A DNA stretch of 64,000 bases from Quercus robur (GCF_932294415.1 NC_065541.1:51686290-51750289), one strand, 5' to 3'. Counted from the stretch's first letter, positions 20,290-33,244 are shown. A program made the numbers and translations. Notes: generated by a model from the sequence alone, not told the origin.

Positions 20290-23204
20290 CTAAGAAGTAG
20301 GACGACCATTTGGTGAGTGCTCCTTAGAGTGGCTCCTCATTTTTGCAGTCAACTGAGCTTGAATTATTTTGTCGGTTGCGATTGCTTCCTGAATATTATT
20401 GTGAACCAGCTTGCAAAGCTCATCCAGTGCCAGCATTGGAAATGGCTCTTCAATAAGAACACCAACCTATAGAAATCAATTATCATCATATCAGAATATG
20501 GAAACTGTATTTTGTTTGCAAAATATTCAACCGCTTGTGTAGCCACTTGGTGACACAAGGTAAATACATGTGACAGTTTCAACATTTTTAATTCATTTGA
20601 GAGAGAGAGAGAGAGAACATGTAGCTGAACCACTATACAACTTCAAGTTAACAAATTTTAACCCCCCCACCCCCACCAAAAAAAAAAGAAGAAGAAAGAA
20701 GACTTGCATGACTGAAGACCAATTGCTAAAGATTAAATAAAAAAAACATGTGCCTTGATGTAGACTCCCACTTTTTTCCATTTGTCTTATTAATAGTCAT
20801 ATATGGGAATCCTTAGCATCCATTATTTCTAACTTCATAACTAGGAAGACTGAATTTTTAAATAAAAAAAGGGGGGGGGGGGGGTGTGGGGGAAGCCAAT
20901 GGATAAAACATAAGACTTGCGATAATTTGTTTCTCATCCATGACTCCCAATCCTGACTAACATGAGCCTTCACTTCTCTTTTTCATTTTATACCAAAATT
21001 GAAATTCATTAATGGGTTTATTTTCTTAAGTGCCCTTGCCACATCAGTCATGTCAGGGATGAACGATTCAGTCATAAAACAATGGAATTTTCTATAATAA
21101 TGAGAGTAGAAATACTGGGAACGAGCTTTTTTACTGAGTAGAAAAACTAGTCAAAAAATCCAGATTTGGTCTTTATGTTCAAAATAATGGAAAGTGAATA
21201 TCACATGAGAATAACTGAATAAGGATAAAACCATTTCTTCCGGGTCAATTTCAAATTTGAAACATGTTTGTTAATTGTATATTTCCTTAAAGTTCTATGA
21301 TTCAAAGTAGTATTTCCTATTGCTTTACTAGCACACATATACAAATACAATCACATGCATAATAAGGCAGACAGAAGCAATACATACTTCTTCTATGCAG
21401 AACAAAGAAGCCGCACTCATGAAAGTAGCGGGAATCACGATCCAATGGCAATCATCCCAGAGTATGATAGGAAGAGTGAGATGCCAGAGGACTAGAAACC
21501 TTGAGGTCAAGCGAGTGTAGGACAGGGGGATGGGGATACCCAAAAGTTGTTCACAAACACCAATTCCTTCATGGAAACCAGAGATCTTTGACTCCTGCAT
21601 TACATTTGGAAAACTACAACCTGAATAAAAAAAATTACACAATGCACATAATTTTTGTAGTTTTGAGCATGTATTGGCATATAGAAACATTATAGTTTTA
21701 ATGTAAATGTTTCAGGAAAGCTTCAAGAATGTAAAAACTGCATAAATGTCTCTACTTGATACCGGTGACTTTTGATTCTTCATATTCAGCAGAGTAAGAA
21801 TAAAAAATCTGCCAATTTTACACCTGATTGTCTATAAATTTTTTTAATTTAATTTACACTACTGTGTAACCATTATCCAACTTCTTGGAATGGAATAAAA
21901 TAACCAAAACAAAACAGGAAAAGCCCTGGGATCACTTTTGGAAACTCTTAGATAGCCCAAGAAGGGAATTACCAGTGCATTTCTCCTTGATTCCTCCAAC
22001 TTTAGCATCTGGAGGCTTTGAGAGATGAACTCAATGATGCAACGTGGCCGATGCTTTGAATTGAGTACTATTGCCAGATCATCTACTTCAAGCACATTCT
22101 GGAGCTCTTGCCTAACATCTAGGCCATAAACCAAATGACACTGCACTTAAACTGTTCACATCAGTAAGTTTGTATCACCAAGCTAAACCTGACCAAATCA
22201 CATTCTCCAAATTACAGAAAGGAAAAAAAAAAAAAAAAACATTGAACCTTTTCCCAGCATATCATATTACTCAGGAAAAAAGAAGAAGAAGAAGAAGTCA
22301 TCACTCATCACAAAACTCTCATTCTCCATTTTGTTGCATCAGTACATTACTTGCTTCAAAATTCAATTTAATAGACCTTCTAATTAAGTACAAATTCAAA
22401 TACAATCACTTCTTTCCCTCACTAAGCTAGAACAGAAGCAAAATACCATACCAAAAATAGCAAATTAAACAGAGACTGTCCATCACTAACCTTAAGCGCA
22501 ACCGGAAATGCCATAATGTACTGCAAAAGCGCCTTCTTGAGCGGCGCATTGACTGAATTCTCAACCCCAGAAATCACCTGCCTCGCCAAATCATTGGTCC
22601 CGGCAATCACCTTCATCCACGCCTTCCTCCCCTCTTCAAACCTCGAATACGAAGCCTCCGTCCTGAACACCAACAACAGCGCCAGCGCCGGTGCTGTCAA
22701 CTGGTACGGCAACGTTGAGGCCCTCAACACTGGGAAAAAACCCGGCAACCAGTGCAGCGACACAGCAGAATTGTAGCCTGCAATTATGGCCGCAAAGGAA
22801 GTGAAGACGATCACCGGAGGGAACAGAGATAGGATCACACGGGAGGAGAGGCTCGACGAGACGTGGCGCCAATGGCGAAGCGAGCTCCTATGTTGAATCC
22901 AGTTCTCGTGGTTGTAAAGAGTTCGTTTCTTTCGCATTCCTCGCTCTTTTATGTGGTCGGCCCAGTCGGGTATTGCGTGGAGGATTGAGATAAGGAACTC
23001 AGTGTCAGAGGAGGAAGGAGGAGGAAGTGGGGAGTTTGAAGAGGAGTGGATTTTGAAAGAGAGGGTTTTGGGTTTGGAGTTGAAAATGGAGGGAAGGGTA
23101 GTTGTTGTTGTTGGGTGTGGTTTGAGGAAAATTTTGGGGGTGAAGTTGGAAGAGAGAGAGAGATTGGAGATGGGTTTGATAGGGTTTGTGGCGGTTTGAG
23201 TCAT
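20290..23204 (-). CDS. VCCN1: Chloroplast bestrophin-like voltage-dependent chloride channel (VCCN-type)
   Basis: Related to VCCN1, the thylakoid chloride channel that adjusts proton motive force after light changes. Four exons on the minus strand, 22491-23204, 21973-22140, 21388-21594 and 20290-20466, all in phase, give 421 residues, close to the family length. The first 55 or so residues are Ser/Thr/Pro-rich without acids, like a transit peptide. Bestrophin/UPF0187 features follow: [20 protein letters not shown], a membrane segment [35 protein letters not shown], then [15 protein letters not shown], the pore-lining [33 protein letters not shown], and [22 protein letters not shown]. The ending [11 protein letters not shown] is hydrophilic. 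No missing residues were noticed. VCCN2 is the alternative assignment. Confidence 0.92.
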
Positions 23205-23525
23205 TTGTGGGAGTTAGGGCTTTGAAGGAGAGGCAAAGAGAGAGCATGTTAGGGTTTCAGAGAGACTTAAAAAAAGACTGAGTGAGTGAGTGAGTGAGAG
23301 GGAAGAGAAGGGAGTAGATGGGTTAGTTGGAAACGGTTATTTTGTGATGGAGGTTTTTACACATGTTCAAATGTTTTTTTTTTTTTTTTTGGATAAAAAT
23401 ATGTAGTCAACATAGGTATAAAACGACTGTCGTTTTTGTCTCTTGAAATTTATTAAAAATAAAAAATAAAAAGCAAACAAGCAAGAAAAACTAGTGAACT
23501 ACAAGTGTGTCACAGGGAGGTAAAT

Positions 23526-23569
<44 letters not shown>

Positions 23570-24971
23570 AGCCGCCATTGCAAAGAAGTCGTTATTTTTA
23601 GTGAAGAACGTAATGTCATTTACAACTCCAATGTATTCCAAATGTTTGAAAGTCCTACCAACCTGAAGTGATTTAAAACAATTAATGGTGATCAATTGTG
23701 GTATCCATAGCGATTTGGAATATGTTGCATGGGTCTCTCGTTGCTCTTTGTGGAAGTTTTCCTCTATACTTTTGTGAGTGGTCGTCCCTTCCAGATATTT
23801 AGCTTGGAAAGTAGGTTATTTGCGTAGTCTTTTTTGTATCTTATTGATAGCAACGAGTTTTTGTTTGGAAATCTTATGCTCTTTTCTCTGTAAATGAAGA
23901 AGAGTTCTTTATCATAGGGTTGTGGTTGTGTTGGTCACCTCTTCATGTTTTCTAGATTATACTATTCATACTCGTAAATATTTTCTTAGCAATAATATTT
24001 CGATCGATTTCATTCAAAGATTATATATATATATATATATATATATATAACACCCTCAATTGATTGAATTCTCAATTTCTTTATGCGTGTCGTTAGATTC
24101 AATACAAGTGTGTTTAATTTGGGATAAATTCTGCCTTGTTAGTTAAGAGGCTAATTATTTATTGTTTGCAATGTCAACCGATCCGTTAACAAGGACAAAA
24201 AATTAGATACCAAATACAATATGCATTGAACAAATTTATAGTTATGGCTCTCACACAATTAACTGTAAACCCCCACAAAAGCGAGAGCTTGCATTGGGCA
24301 TGACCTTTTATATCCCTTCAATAAACTCGTGAAAAAAAAATGTCACATTGGGGATGAAATCTCCACAAAACAAGGTCACAAAGAGATATTAGAAGAAATT
24401 AACTAGATCAAAGTAGTAGTTCTTGCCACAACAGGATCAGTAAGAAGAGCTTTGAAACCCCTCAGTACCACAACACAGACACAGAAAATTTTGTGGAATC
24501 AACTTGTGAAGACCATGCAAATGGGTCCATCTCCTGGTGGCATATCAGGGACTTCCTATTTTTTTGAAGTTGCAACCCACAACCACAAGCACTAAAAACA
24601 TATCAGATTTTGGCAGGGCTCAAGATCTTCACATGCTTTTCTTAGATTGAGCGTGAGCTATTTCCAGGTTCCATCCAAGCTAGCTTGGAGAACATCATTT
24701 TTTTTTTTATATAATCAATAATACAAGTATATAACCATCCATCATGCAAAGTATTTGATTGCAGCAAGAGGCCCAACAATATGAAATTTCCAAAACAATA
24801 AAACGTGTGTTAAAAAAACTAGGTCCCACATTACAACTTTCAAAAATTCAACACAGGTTGTAAAATCCTTACTCAAGTCTATGATATTCCTATACAAAGT
24901 GAACTGCCCATCAATTAAGAATTTTCCTTTGCACTGTTGGATCCCAGCTTCACCATTTGGTTCTCTTGAAG
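23205..24971. other. Intergenic region upstream of the chloride channel gene
   Basis: Contains the promoter side of the VCCN-type gene (a GAGT/GAGA-rich stretch at 23277-23302), a long (TC)n tract, an (AT)n run near 24026-24048, and the 3' flank of the 60-residue membrane protein gene. No further gene seen. Confidence 0.45.
23527..23565. repeat. (TC)n microsatellite
   Basis: About 19 uninterrupted TC units, roughly 320 bp upstream of the VCCN-type start codon. Confidence 0.9.
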
Positions 24972-27809
24972 TTACTTCTTTGTTCCAAATATGAACTCTT
25001 TCACAGTGTTTTCTGCTGACACTATCACCTTCTTAATCTGCCATTGCAAATTTGTGTCATCACAAACTCCAGAAGATACCAATCTTTATCATAGTATGAG
25101 TATGAGTTAACCACGCTACAATTAAATAGATAAATCAATTTCTTGTCAACAATAAAAGCAACCACATACATTATCTTTTATTAGCTGAAGGATTGCCTCA
25201 GCAATATGGCTATTACTCTACAATATGGAACACAGGGTTAACTTTCTGGTCTACACTGTTGTACATGCTCTACTTACTATTTCATGAATATAGATTACGC
25301 ACTGATCTAAATTTTTCAACTTGACAAATAAAAATCCAAAAGTAATCCATAGTTCTCTTACTTCTTACCCCTAATGCAGTAGTCAAAAGTAATTTTACAA
25401 AAGGCTAAAAAAAATCACCTTACAAAGAGTCCAGAAAAATTAAAAGTGTATAACCCAGAAGATTGGGTGTTTGTATTTGTGCAAGAATGTGCATGCACGC
25501 ACACATACTTATTATTCTGGTCAAATTGAGGATAATTTTTTTTTTTTTCCAGCTGAGTAACATTTCTTATATGCCAGGATGAAACTTTGCAATGCATTCT
25601 CCACTGCATACAAGGAAGAAGAAAAAAAGAGGAGGGCTGGGGGCCAATTCTGCTTCTTTTTTTTTTTTGGGGGGGGTTTAAGTACTATGCTTCTTTTTCA
25701 TATGCAAATAGTTTCTTTACAAAAAAATTTCTTTAGACAAACATGCTACACACAATAACCATTTTGCCAATTCCCTGGTTTTCTCTTTAAATGTAAATCC
25801 TTCCACTGATTTGTGTCTTCATAGAACAGAAACTGCTAAATCTTATCCCAGAAAAGATGTTCTAACGTTAAATTCTAAAACTATGTCCTCTACTCCAAGA
25901 CTATGTTTTACCTACTAAGAACAGGTCATATCTTTCATCCTATGCAGGATTGGTAATAGCATCAATCACACTTAAGCACACAAGCTTCTTCGAACCTAGG
26001 CACAACAAGAGTGCTTAATGAAGTAAAGCACACATTTTTCAGATATGATGTATAACAAGTAATAACCTCTAATAGAAAGATCCATAAAAAATAATTAAAA
26101 AAATTAAAGAACTCGATATAGTAATATATTTTTTCTGTAGGCTCAAATGGATAGTGCAAGTGCACAAAGTTTGTTAGTTCAAATTCTACACAAGGTACTT
26201 CAATTTCTTAAATTTTTTATATGGTAATTTGAAACAATTATCAATGGACTATATGACTTATCTAGTCATATAAGTTTAATCATAACATTTTATACAATTC
26301 TCATGTACTACATAAAAATACATAGCTGTGATAGCTATGATCAAAATAAAGTATACGGTTCCATAAAAATAAATCTAAAAGGCGAAGACCAGAACAAGAA
26401 AAGTACATAATCCTCGTTTGAGTCCTTTGATATGTAAGCAAAAAATTGTGTAGTACAACACCTTAGAAGTTGTGTTGGTATAAAAAATCAAATATCCATG
26501 TAATTCATTTAAGGTCAAGCAGTTAATTTAAATAATTCATATTTTTGTAGCCAAAACAAGATTAAAAATAAATAAATAGAAAAAAAGAAGTGCATATCCA
26601 AAATTTGTACTTCTTTAGTAAGCACCAGAAAGCGTGCTTTGTTATTCTTCAAATAGCATCAGAAAAGCATGCCCAAGGCATGCTTCAATAAAGGAGCTTT
26701 AGTTCGGCCAAGGCCAAGTAAAATGCTTGGACCTTTGGGATTTGAGCTTTGAGCTTAGATGTTTAGGCAGAACACTAATACTCTATAGATCACCATGCTT
26801 CTTTCTACATTTACCTTGTATGATCCTCCCCTCACCTGGGTCTTCATTGGACATAGCCAAATCATTAGAATAACCTCCTACCACCTCACCCCTTGTATGG
26901 ACGCATCCATTCTAACTCCACACAAACTGTCTTTGCCACTTGTTCACCTTAGCACTCAGTTTCTCTTTTTCTGAAAAATGTAAGATTCTATACCACAAGG
27001 CATGGCTAACAATAATTGAAGCATTGCAGTCAAGTATTCTATAAAGGCCAGGTGCAGAACCCCCAATGTAAGCGTATTGCAATCAAAGTATTCACATTAT
27101 GATGAGAATCAATATGCCAATAAAGTCTAGCTAAAATAGCACCGCATTCCCTTGTATGGGCAAGGTGGAGGGTGAGATCAGAGGGTTCAAGATCCATCAG
27201 GTGCGTGTATAACTTAACAATAGACAAATTATGATAGAAATCAATATTATCTTTTTATTGACTAAATTGAGCAAAGGGAAGATATCTTACTCAGCCAATA
27301 TATACCAGATTTTGCAACAAACAATCAAAGAAAAATTAAAATTAAAAGCAAAAACATTTGTAATTAAGTAAAGGAAATTAAGAAATGAATATGATATCAG
27401 ATAAGAAAGCATTCAAGATATAACAAGATAAAGGAAATTAAAGAAAACCCACATCACAAGCTTCAAAATTTAACCATCCAAAGGCATTTGCTCCATTTGT
27501 ATGCTAACATATTCTAGAATAGCATACGTCCAACAGCCCAAAAAACCCAAACTTTTTTTTTTTTTTTGTTGTAAAGTCTCCCATAAAGTTTCCATCTCTT
27601 TTTTCCTATAGATTCTTCACAACCAACTAGACCCTCAGACTAAAAACAATAAGGAAATAAGATAAATGATTTAAGGAGAGAAACACACATACAGGGTCGA
27701 GAACATTGGGTTCGGAGCCATAGTCAGCAGTCAAAAGAAAATAGGAAGCAGTCAGAGTGGCCACCATAGTTGTCCTTCTCACAAGCTTGTCTGTCTGTGG
27801 GTTCACCAT
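24972..27809 (-). CDS. Small single-span membrane protein, 60 residues
   Basis: Two exons on the minus strand, 27693-27809 and 24972-25037, joined in phase 0 across an intron of about 2.65 kb with GT-AG ends, give a 60-residue protein. It starts MVNPQTDKLVRRTTMVAT, continues into the short hydrophobic stretch ATLTASYFLLTADYG, and ends with the amphipathic KKVIVSAENTVKEFIFGTKK. The basic residues before the hydrophobic part suggest the N-terminus stays in the cytosol or matrix. I believe similar small proteins exist in other plants but cannot name a function. Exon 2 is only 22 codons, so gene finders would easily miss it. A GA microsatellite lies about 40 bp upstream of the ATG, probably in the 5' UTR. 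Confidence 0.75.
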
Positions 27810-27843
27810 GCTTTTTCTACTTCAACTTTGCACATTAAAGACC

Positions 27844-27848
<5 letters not shown>

Positions 27849-27882
<34 letters not shown>
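27849..27882. repeat. (AG)n microsatellite in probable 5' UTR
   Basis: About 17 AG units 40 bp upstream of the start codon of the 60-residue protein (which is transcribed leftward, so the transcript has CT repeats). CT-rich leaders are common in plants. Confidence 0.85.
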
Positions 27883-27885
<3 letters not shown>

Positions 27886-28042
27886 TTTAGATAAGAAGAG
27901 GATTTTGGAAGAAGCTGGGTTTTAATATCAGAAACGACCTCGATGTGTGTCAATATATCATTGGTCTCTCTGTGACCGTGAGAGACTGGTTTGAAACTTT
28001 AAAAAATTGCACAGCAGTTAAACTTAAAAAATAAATAAATAA

Positions 28043-28114
28043 AGGGCCCAACCGGGTTCGAACCGGTGACCTCTTGATCTGCAGTCAAATGCTCTACCAC
28101 TGAGCTATGGACCC
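28043..28114 (-). tRNA. tRNA-Cys (anticodon GCA)
   Basis: On the minus strand: acceptor GGGTCCA pairs with TGGGCCC (one G-U), D-arm TAGCTCAGTGGTAGAGCA, anticodon stem-loop TTTGACTGCAGATCAAG with anticodon GCA, and T-arm ACCGGTTCGAACCCGGT. Both internal promoter boxes are intact; no intron. Nuclear type. Confidence 0.95.
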
Positions 28115-28182
28115 TTGATTGTGGCTATCATCTTCCATTTTATTTTATAAATAAGCTTATAGCTAATTACCTCATACCAAGT

Positions 28183-28584
28183 CTAAATTACAAACTACAT
28201 CTCTAAATTTAAATTAATTTAAATTTTACATCCTGAAATTTCAAAATTTAGATTTTATCCCTTGAATTTTTATTTCGTTTGCATTAACAGCTCTTTTATC
28301 CATATATTCTATTAAGTGTCACATAAAATTGTCACATGTGTTTAGTTTATCCAATAAAATCATGCCACATCATTTTTGTAGCATTAAAAATGACATCACA
28401 TCATTTTATTGAATAAACTAAATACAAGTAGCAAACTTATGTGGCACTTAATTAAAAATATGGACAGATAAGCTGCTAATGTAAAAAGAATTGAACTTTA
28501 TGAGGTAAAATTTAAATTCTAGAACTTTTTAGGGTGTAAAACTCAAACACTTCCAAATTTTAGGGGGTATATTTTGCAATTTAG
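28183..28584. mobile_element. Foldback element with about 200-bp inverted repeats
   Basis: The left arm begins CTAAATTACAAACTACATC and the right arm, read on the other strand, begins CTAAATTGCAAAATATACCC. Related blocks follow in both arms in the same order, including GCATTAACAGCT/ACATTAGCAGCT and TTAAGTGTCACATAA/TTAAGTGCCACATAA. The whole 402 bp is therefore a foldback, as in Mutator-type MITEs. No clear target duplication was found. It lies about 70 bp from the tRNA-Cys gene. Confidence 0.7.
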
Positions 28585-29581
28585 CCTTCTTCTTCTTCTT
28601 CTTATTATTATTTTAATTCAAGATACATTTTTCATTGTTAGAAACATCACACATTTAAAAGATTTCCTCCTATTTAAATCCTTCAATTTTAAAATGTAAG
28701 ACACAAGACATTTGAAATAGACAAATAGTTTTAATAAATTTATGTAAATCACATAAAATCAAATAAATGCCACGTGCCTTATATCATACTAAAAATTCGA
28801 AGAAATTGAATGATTTAAATGGAAGGGCATTTTATCCCACACCAAGCAATGTCATTAAGATACAAAGCTTTTTGCTCTTAACTAATGTTCTAAAATTGGA
28901 TTGTTTAAAAAACCATAAAATGAAAAAGGTTCTTGAAACGAGATAATATAGAGGTTGGATTGCTATGATGCAATAATTGATTTTATATTAAACATAATAC
29001 AGATAAATAAATAAGGGAACAAATAAATACATTAAGTTCCCTAATATTGAAGCTCCAAAATACACAAATTAGTTAATTTAAGACCCCAATTTTTTTTTCT
29101 TTTCTCCAAAAAAAAAATAGAGACCACAATTTTTTTTTTCTTTTTTTGGTGGGGGATGCAAAAACAGTGTTAAGTGTCTCGGTCTTGATAGTATGATTTT
29201 TGTATTCCCCCACCCACCACCTCCTCCTCACCCCCCCCCCCCCCCCCCCCCAAAAAAAAGAAAGGAAAAATATAATCATTTTACAAACTTATGGAACTCT
29301 AAAGATCAAATTGTAAATTAAAGAAAGATCCTAAATTGGATTGTTTTAAAACTTTTTAAAGATTTCATTTCTACTTTGAAAACTCTAAGCAATCAATCTT
29401 TTTAAGGATTTCACATCTACTTTTAAAACTCGAGCAATCTTGTCTTTCCAAAGTTTTGCCATACACCACTGGTATGAATCTTGGTGGCTTGCGATGGTCA
29501 TTATCTCGAAAGAAGTCGAAAAGATATAAATAATATCTAATTTCATCACTAAGAACTTTATAACTCAATTGACACTTCTTG

Positions 29582-29633
<52 letters not shown>

Positions 29634-29992
29634 AAACAAACAAACGTTTAGGGTTCAAATCTCATCCCCCAATTATCAAATATATGCATAAAACAAAACA
29701 TTAAAAGAAAAGCCCATGCATCAAAGCCGCTTAAGGAACACTAACGAAAGAAATAGGGGCGCCTAGAAAGAATATTACAGAAACAGACAGACAACAAGAA
29801 ATACTAAGCTATCACTTCTGCCGATCCCCATGACAACTTAGTTGATCCTAAAATATGCAACAATAAAATTATTACATCCATTGGGGTAGGTTCTGCAAAG
29901 TTTCAGCTGTCAATGTTGAATAAATTAGTGTACACACGCACGCATGCGCACACGCACATAGACTCCTTAAGCCAGCTACAGTGTGAAGGGAA
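28585..29992. other. AT-rich spacer with homopolymers
   Basis: No gene seen. Contains a run of about 20 C near 29231-29250 and about 45 A near 29586-29630, both possible assembly trouble spots. The right end holds the 3' flank of the Pro-Thr-repeat protein gene, including an alternating CACACGCACGCATGCGCACACGC stretch (29932-29956) able to form Z-DNA. Confidence 0.5.
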
Positions 29993-32900
29993 TTACTTTA
30001 TTGGATTCCTCAATCGAAATGTTTCTTTCGTTTCTCCATAATAGGCCGGTTCCTTGGCTGAATAAGTGACAAAGTTCCAGCCAAAAGCTGATCCTCCAAC
30101 AATGTGTATCCCTTGACTTCGACCATCTTCAGCCCGCTGCTTCTCAGACGGTTTTGAAAATACCCTATCTGGTTGAGGCTGCTCTGTTGTTGGTTTAACA
30201 TCCTTGGGCTGCTCTTGTGGTTTTTGACCATCCTGGTTTTGGCCTTCTGGCACATTCTTATTCTTACCCAAGGAAGCTGTTTCTGCTGTGAACTCCTTGT
30301 GTAGTTCCACCAGAAGCTTCATCTCTGCAAATTGCAAAGCAAATCTCATGAATCAACATAAATTACATTCTTCTTGTCCACCTTAATAAATAGCAACAGG
30401 CAACATCTCAAGGACTTGGTTCTGTCATCAGGAATCTTAGATTCTATAATTGCTGGAAGTGAATGGGCACAAGAAAGGGTGCTGCCTAAGAAACTCAGGA
30501 CAGAATATTCATTCTCTATGATCAGTAATTCTAAGTCATGAATAAGACCAATGGCTCTTTAGTATGGATGCAAATCCATCTCATTACGCTATCAACATTA
30601 ATTCAGGGTGACAAACCAGCTTAGATTTCAAGATCTTCAGCCAAGCCAAAATGAATAAACCTTTTCATTTACATATCTATTGTGCAAAGATAATTTAAAA
30701 GAATAATTTGATGATACTAATTTGGAATAAGAGAAGATAAAGTACTATAATTACAGAAAAAAGATAAAAATGTGATGCCTAAAAGATTGAGACTGGCACA
30801 CAAAATGGAAGATGCCTCTATTAACCTTTTTACATGGAGTTAATGTTTAGGTAACCAAATTGCACAAACACAGGGATGATTCTGTTCACCTGTGTGAATA
30901 ACATAGAGAGTGTTTTGATAAGCTTACGTTCTCGTATTTCATCAGCTGCCTTGCATTTCCGAAAGTCAGGGGTCCGGAGAGCCTTCAATATGATAATCAA
31001 AAAAATAAAAATCAGGCCTATCATGATTGATAAAATCTATCACACAAATGAAGCAGTTCCAAAGCACTCTCATGTCGCCAACAGTGGCTATATCTCAGAT
31101 GAAATGTCAGGAACCTTAAATTCCTTTGATCATGTATTTGTTATCCCACAATGAAAGAAAGGAACGGGGAGAAAAATCTCAGGAGCACTTGACAGCTCAA
31201 TTCATCCATGCACAATCTATTGTAATGAATGTGAGAAAAATCCAAAAGAAATAATACACAGGTCACTTTAGAGCACAGTGATGGGGGAAATGGAAATAGT
31301 TAACAACACTATAACTACACAACCATTAGTCAATGCAGCCATGTAAGCAATTACAGGAAATGATGATGATTAATTACAAAATATAGGGGAAAAAAAGAGA
31401 ATATATACAAAGATTAAAGCTTTTTCTTCAAGAGCAATGCCTAAAACCAAGATACTTTACAAAACATCAAAGTTATCCACCCTACTGGTTAGAGAAATTA
31501 ACTTTTATACCGTATACACGATGGGGATTCTCTTATAATGCATAACCAAAAAGCATATAGACTGCATTTCAAGGTCAATGTACAATATAAACTGATAGAT
31601 CCCTTGTAAGCCTTGGGAGAACTTTTATACACACTGTGTACAAGCAATTTCCTCTTATCAATAGAACTCTGATTACTCGTAAGCCTTGGGAGAACTTTTA
31701 TACACACTGTGTACTTAAGCAATTTCCTCTAATCAATAGAACTCTGATTACTCGTAAGCATTGGGAGAACTTTTATACACACTGTGTACTTAAGCAATTT
31801 CCTCTTATCAATAGAACCTCTGATTACTCATCAAAATAATATACATATGTCATACGTGGTTTAAAATTTGAGATCAAATTACCAATCTTTTTGCTGTTTC
31901 CAAATAGGCCTTAAATCAATAATTAAGCATACTCTAGGGTACTATACCATAAATCATTTCATTTTCTTGAAGGCTGCATCAGACGGTAATAACAAAATTT
32001 ATGCCAATGAATATTATACCATACACACAACACAAGCCAAACAACAACAAAAGAAGGAAAATAAACTCTACTTCCTCAATCCTCATAGTGTTCCAGGTAA
32101 AACATTATAAGCAGAATCTCTCAGTAACTAAAAATAGATCTTTTTCCTTCACGTTTCATATATATCACCAGAGCATGCCTACTGCTAGTTTAGATTATAA
32201 GTTCACAGCAACCAAAAAAAAAAGTTCAAAAATTTCTGAGAATTTTACCAACTTTCAGCAGTTTTTTAATTCATCAAAATTTACCAACTTAAGGTTCTGC
32301 ACACGATTAGGAAAGACACCTTACTGTGATTATAACAAGACTTTCCCATGTCATTCCTAACCTCAAATCCCATGTCAAGCAACTCTAAGCCATTCACCAA
32401 AAAAAAAAAAAAAAATTAATATAACAAATAACAGTGCCCGGATTACCTTTTTCAAAAGCACATAATTTTAACATAAGAAATGTTAAATTTTGTACAAATT
32501 CCCACAATCCCACCTCTTACTCATAAGTACTAAAAAGACACAAAACATTACAAAAAAGGAAGAACAAGATCACATCATTATACATCAAGAAAAGAAACCC
32601 AGAAACGAAATTACTAGAAAACTTCAATACAATCACAAATCCTGTACCCAATTAGTGCCAATATGTACTTAAAAGAGAAAAAGGAAAAAAAGAAACACAA
32701 ACATGCATGAGACAAGAAACCCAGATATGAAATCACACAATATCTTAAGAACTAACAGTAACTCTAAGTAAATTTGTAGCTTTGAGCAAGTGGGTATGAA
32801 GAATTTCACCTCGAGAAAATGAGGACGAAGATCCCTAAGAATAGAGCGCATCTTAAAGTAGTTGGAGTTCTGGAAATGAACACTAGTAGTAGTGTCTAGT

Positions 32901-33244
32901 GGTCTCTTCTTGGACTTGGGAGGAAGAGAAGGAGGAGGATTTGGAGGGGGACACTGGGCTGTGTTTGGGACTTGAGTCGGAGTTGGAGTTGGAATTGGAG
33001 TTGGAGTTGTTGTTGGTGTTGGTGTTGGTGTTGGTGTTGGAGTTGGCGTTGTTGATGGTGTTGGTGTTGGCGTTGATGTTGGTGTTGGAGTCGGTGTTGA
33101 TGTTGGAGTTGGTGTGGGAATTGGAGTTGGAGTTGGTGTTGGTGTTGGTGTTGATGTTGGTGCTGGTGCTTGAGTTGGTGTTGGAGTTGGAGTTGGTGCT
33201 GGTGTTGGTGTTGGTGTGGTCTGAGATGCCGCAGCTTCTTCCAT
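29993..33244 (-). CDS. Unrecognised plant protein with long Pro-Thr repeat
   Basis: Three exons on the minus strand, 32810-33244, 30928-30982 and 29993-30324, with GT-AG introns and consistent phases give 273 residues. Residues 1-8 (MEEAAASQ) are followed by about 85 residues of almost pure Pro-Thr dipeptides with occasional Ala, Ser, Ile and Gln. A Pro/Lys-rich stretch (PPKSKKRP) that could be a nuclear signal comes next. The folded part is probably [20 protein letters not shown]...[41 protein letters not shown] in short helical pieces across all three exons. A Gln/Pro/Lys-rich linker precedes the ending [21 protein letters not shown] do not recognise a named domain. The clean phases and non-repetitive exons 2-3 argue that it is a real gene. 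Confidence 0.78.
31606..31829. repeat. Three tandem 73-75-bp repeats in an intron
   Basis: Three near-identical units starting at 31606, 31679 and 31754. Each has CTTGGGAGAACTTTTATACA (or CATTGGGAG in the third), CACTGTGTAC and CAATAGAACTCTGATTACTC. They lie in intron 1 of the Pro-Thr-repeat protein gene and have no coding content. Confidence 0.9.
32965..33220 (-). repeat. Coding hexanucleotide repeat (Pro-Thr array)
   Basis: Degenerate tandem hexamers, GTTGGT/GTTGGA on the plus strand, encoding (Thr-Pro)n on the minus strand in exon 1. The unit varies only at third positions and a few Ala/Ser/Ile codons. The opposite strand is also open (Leu-Val/Leu-Glu), a by-product of the repeat. Confidence 0.9.

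Noticed and set aside
29371-29658. Minus-strand frame beginning MNPKRLFVCFF
   Set aside because: Most of it is Phe from a poly-A run; the rest has no recognisable features.
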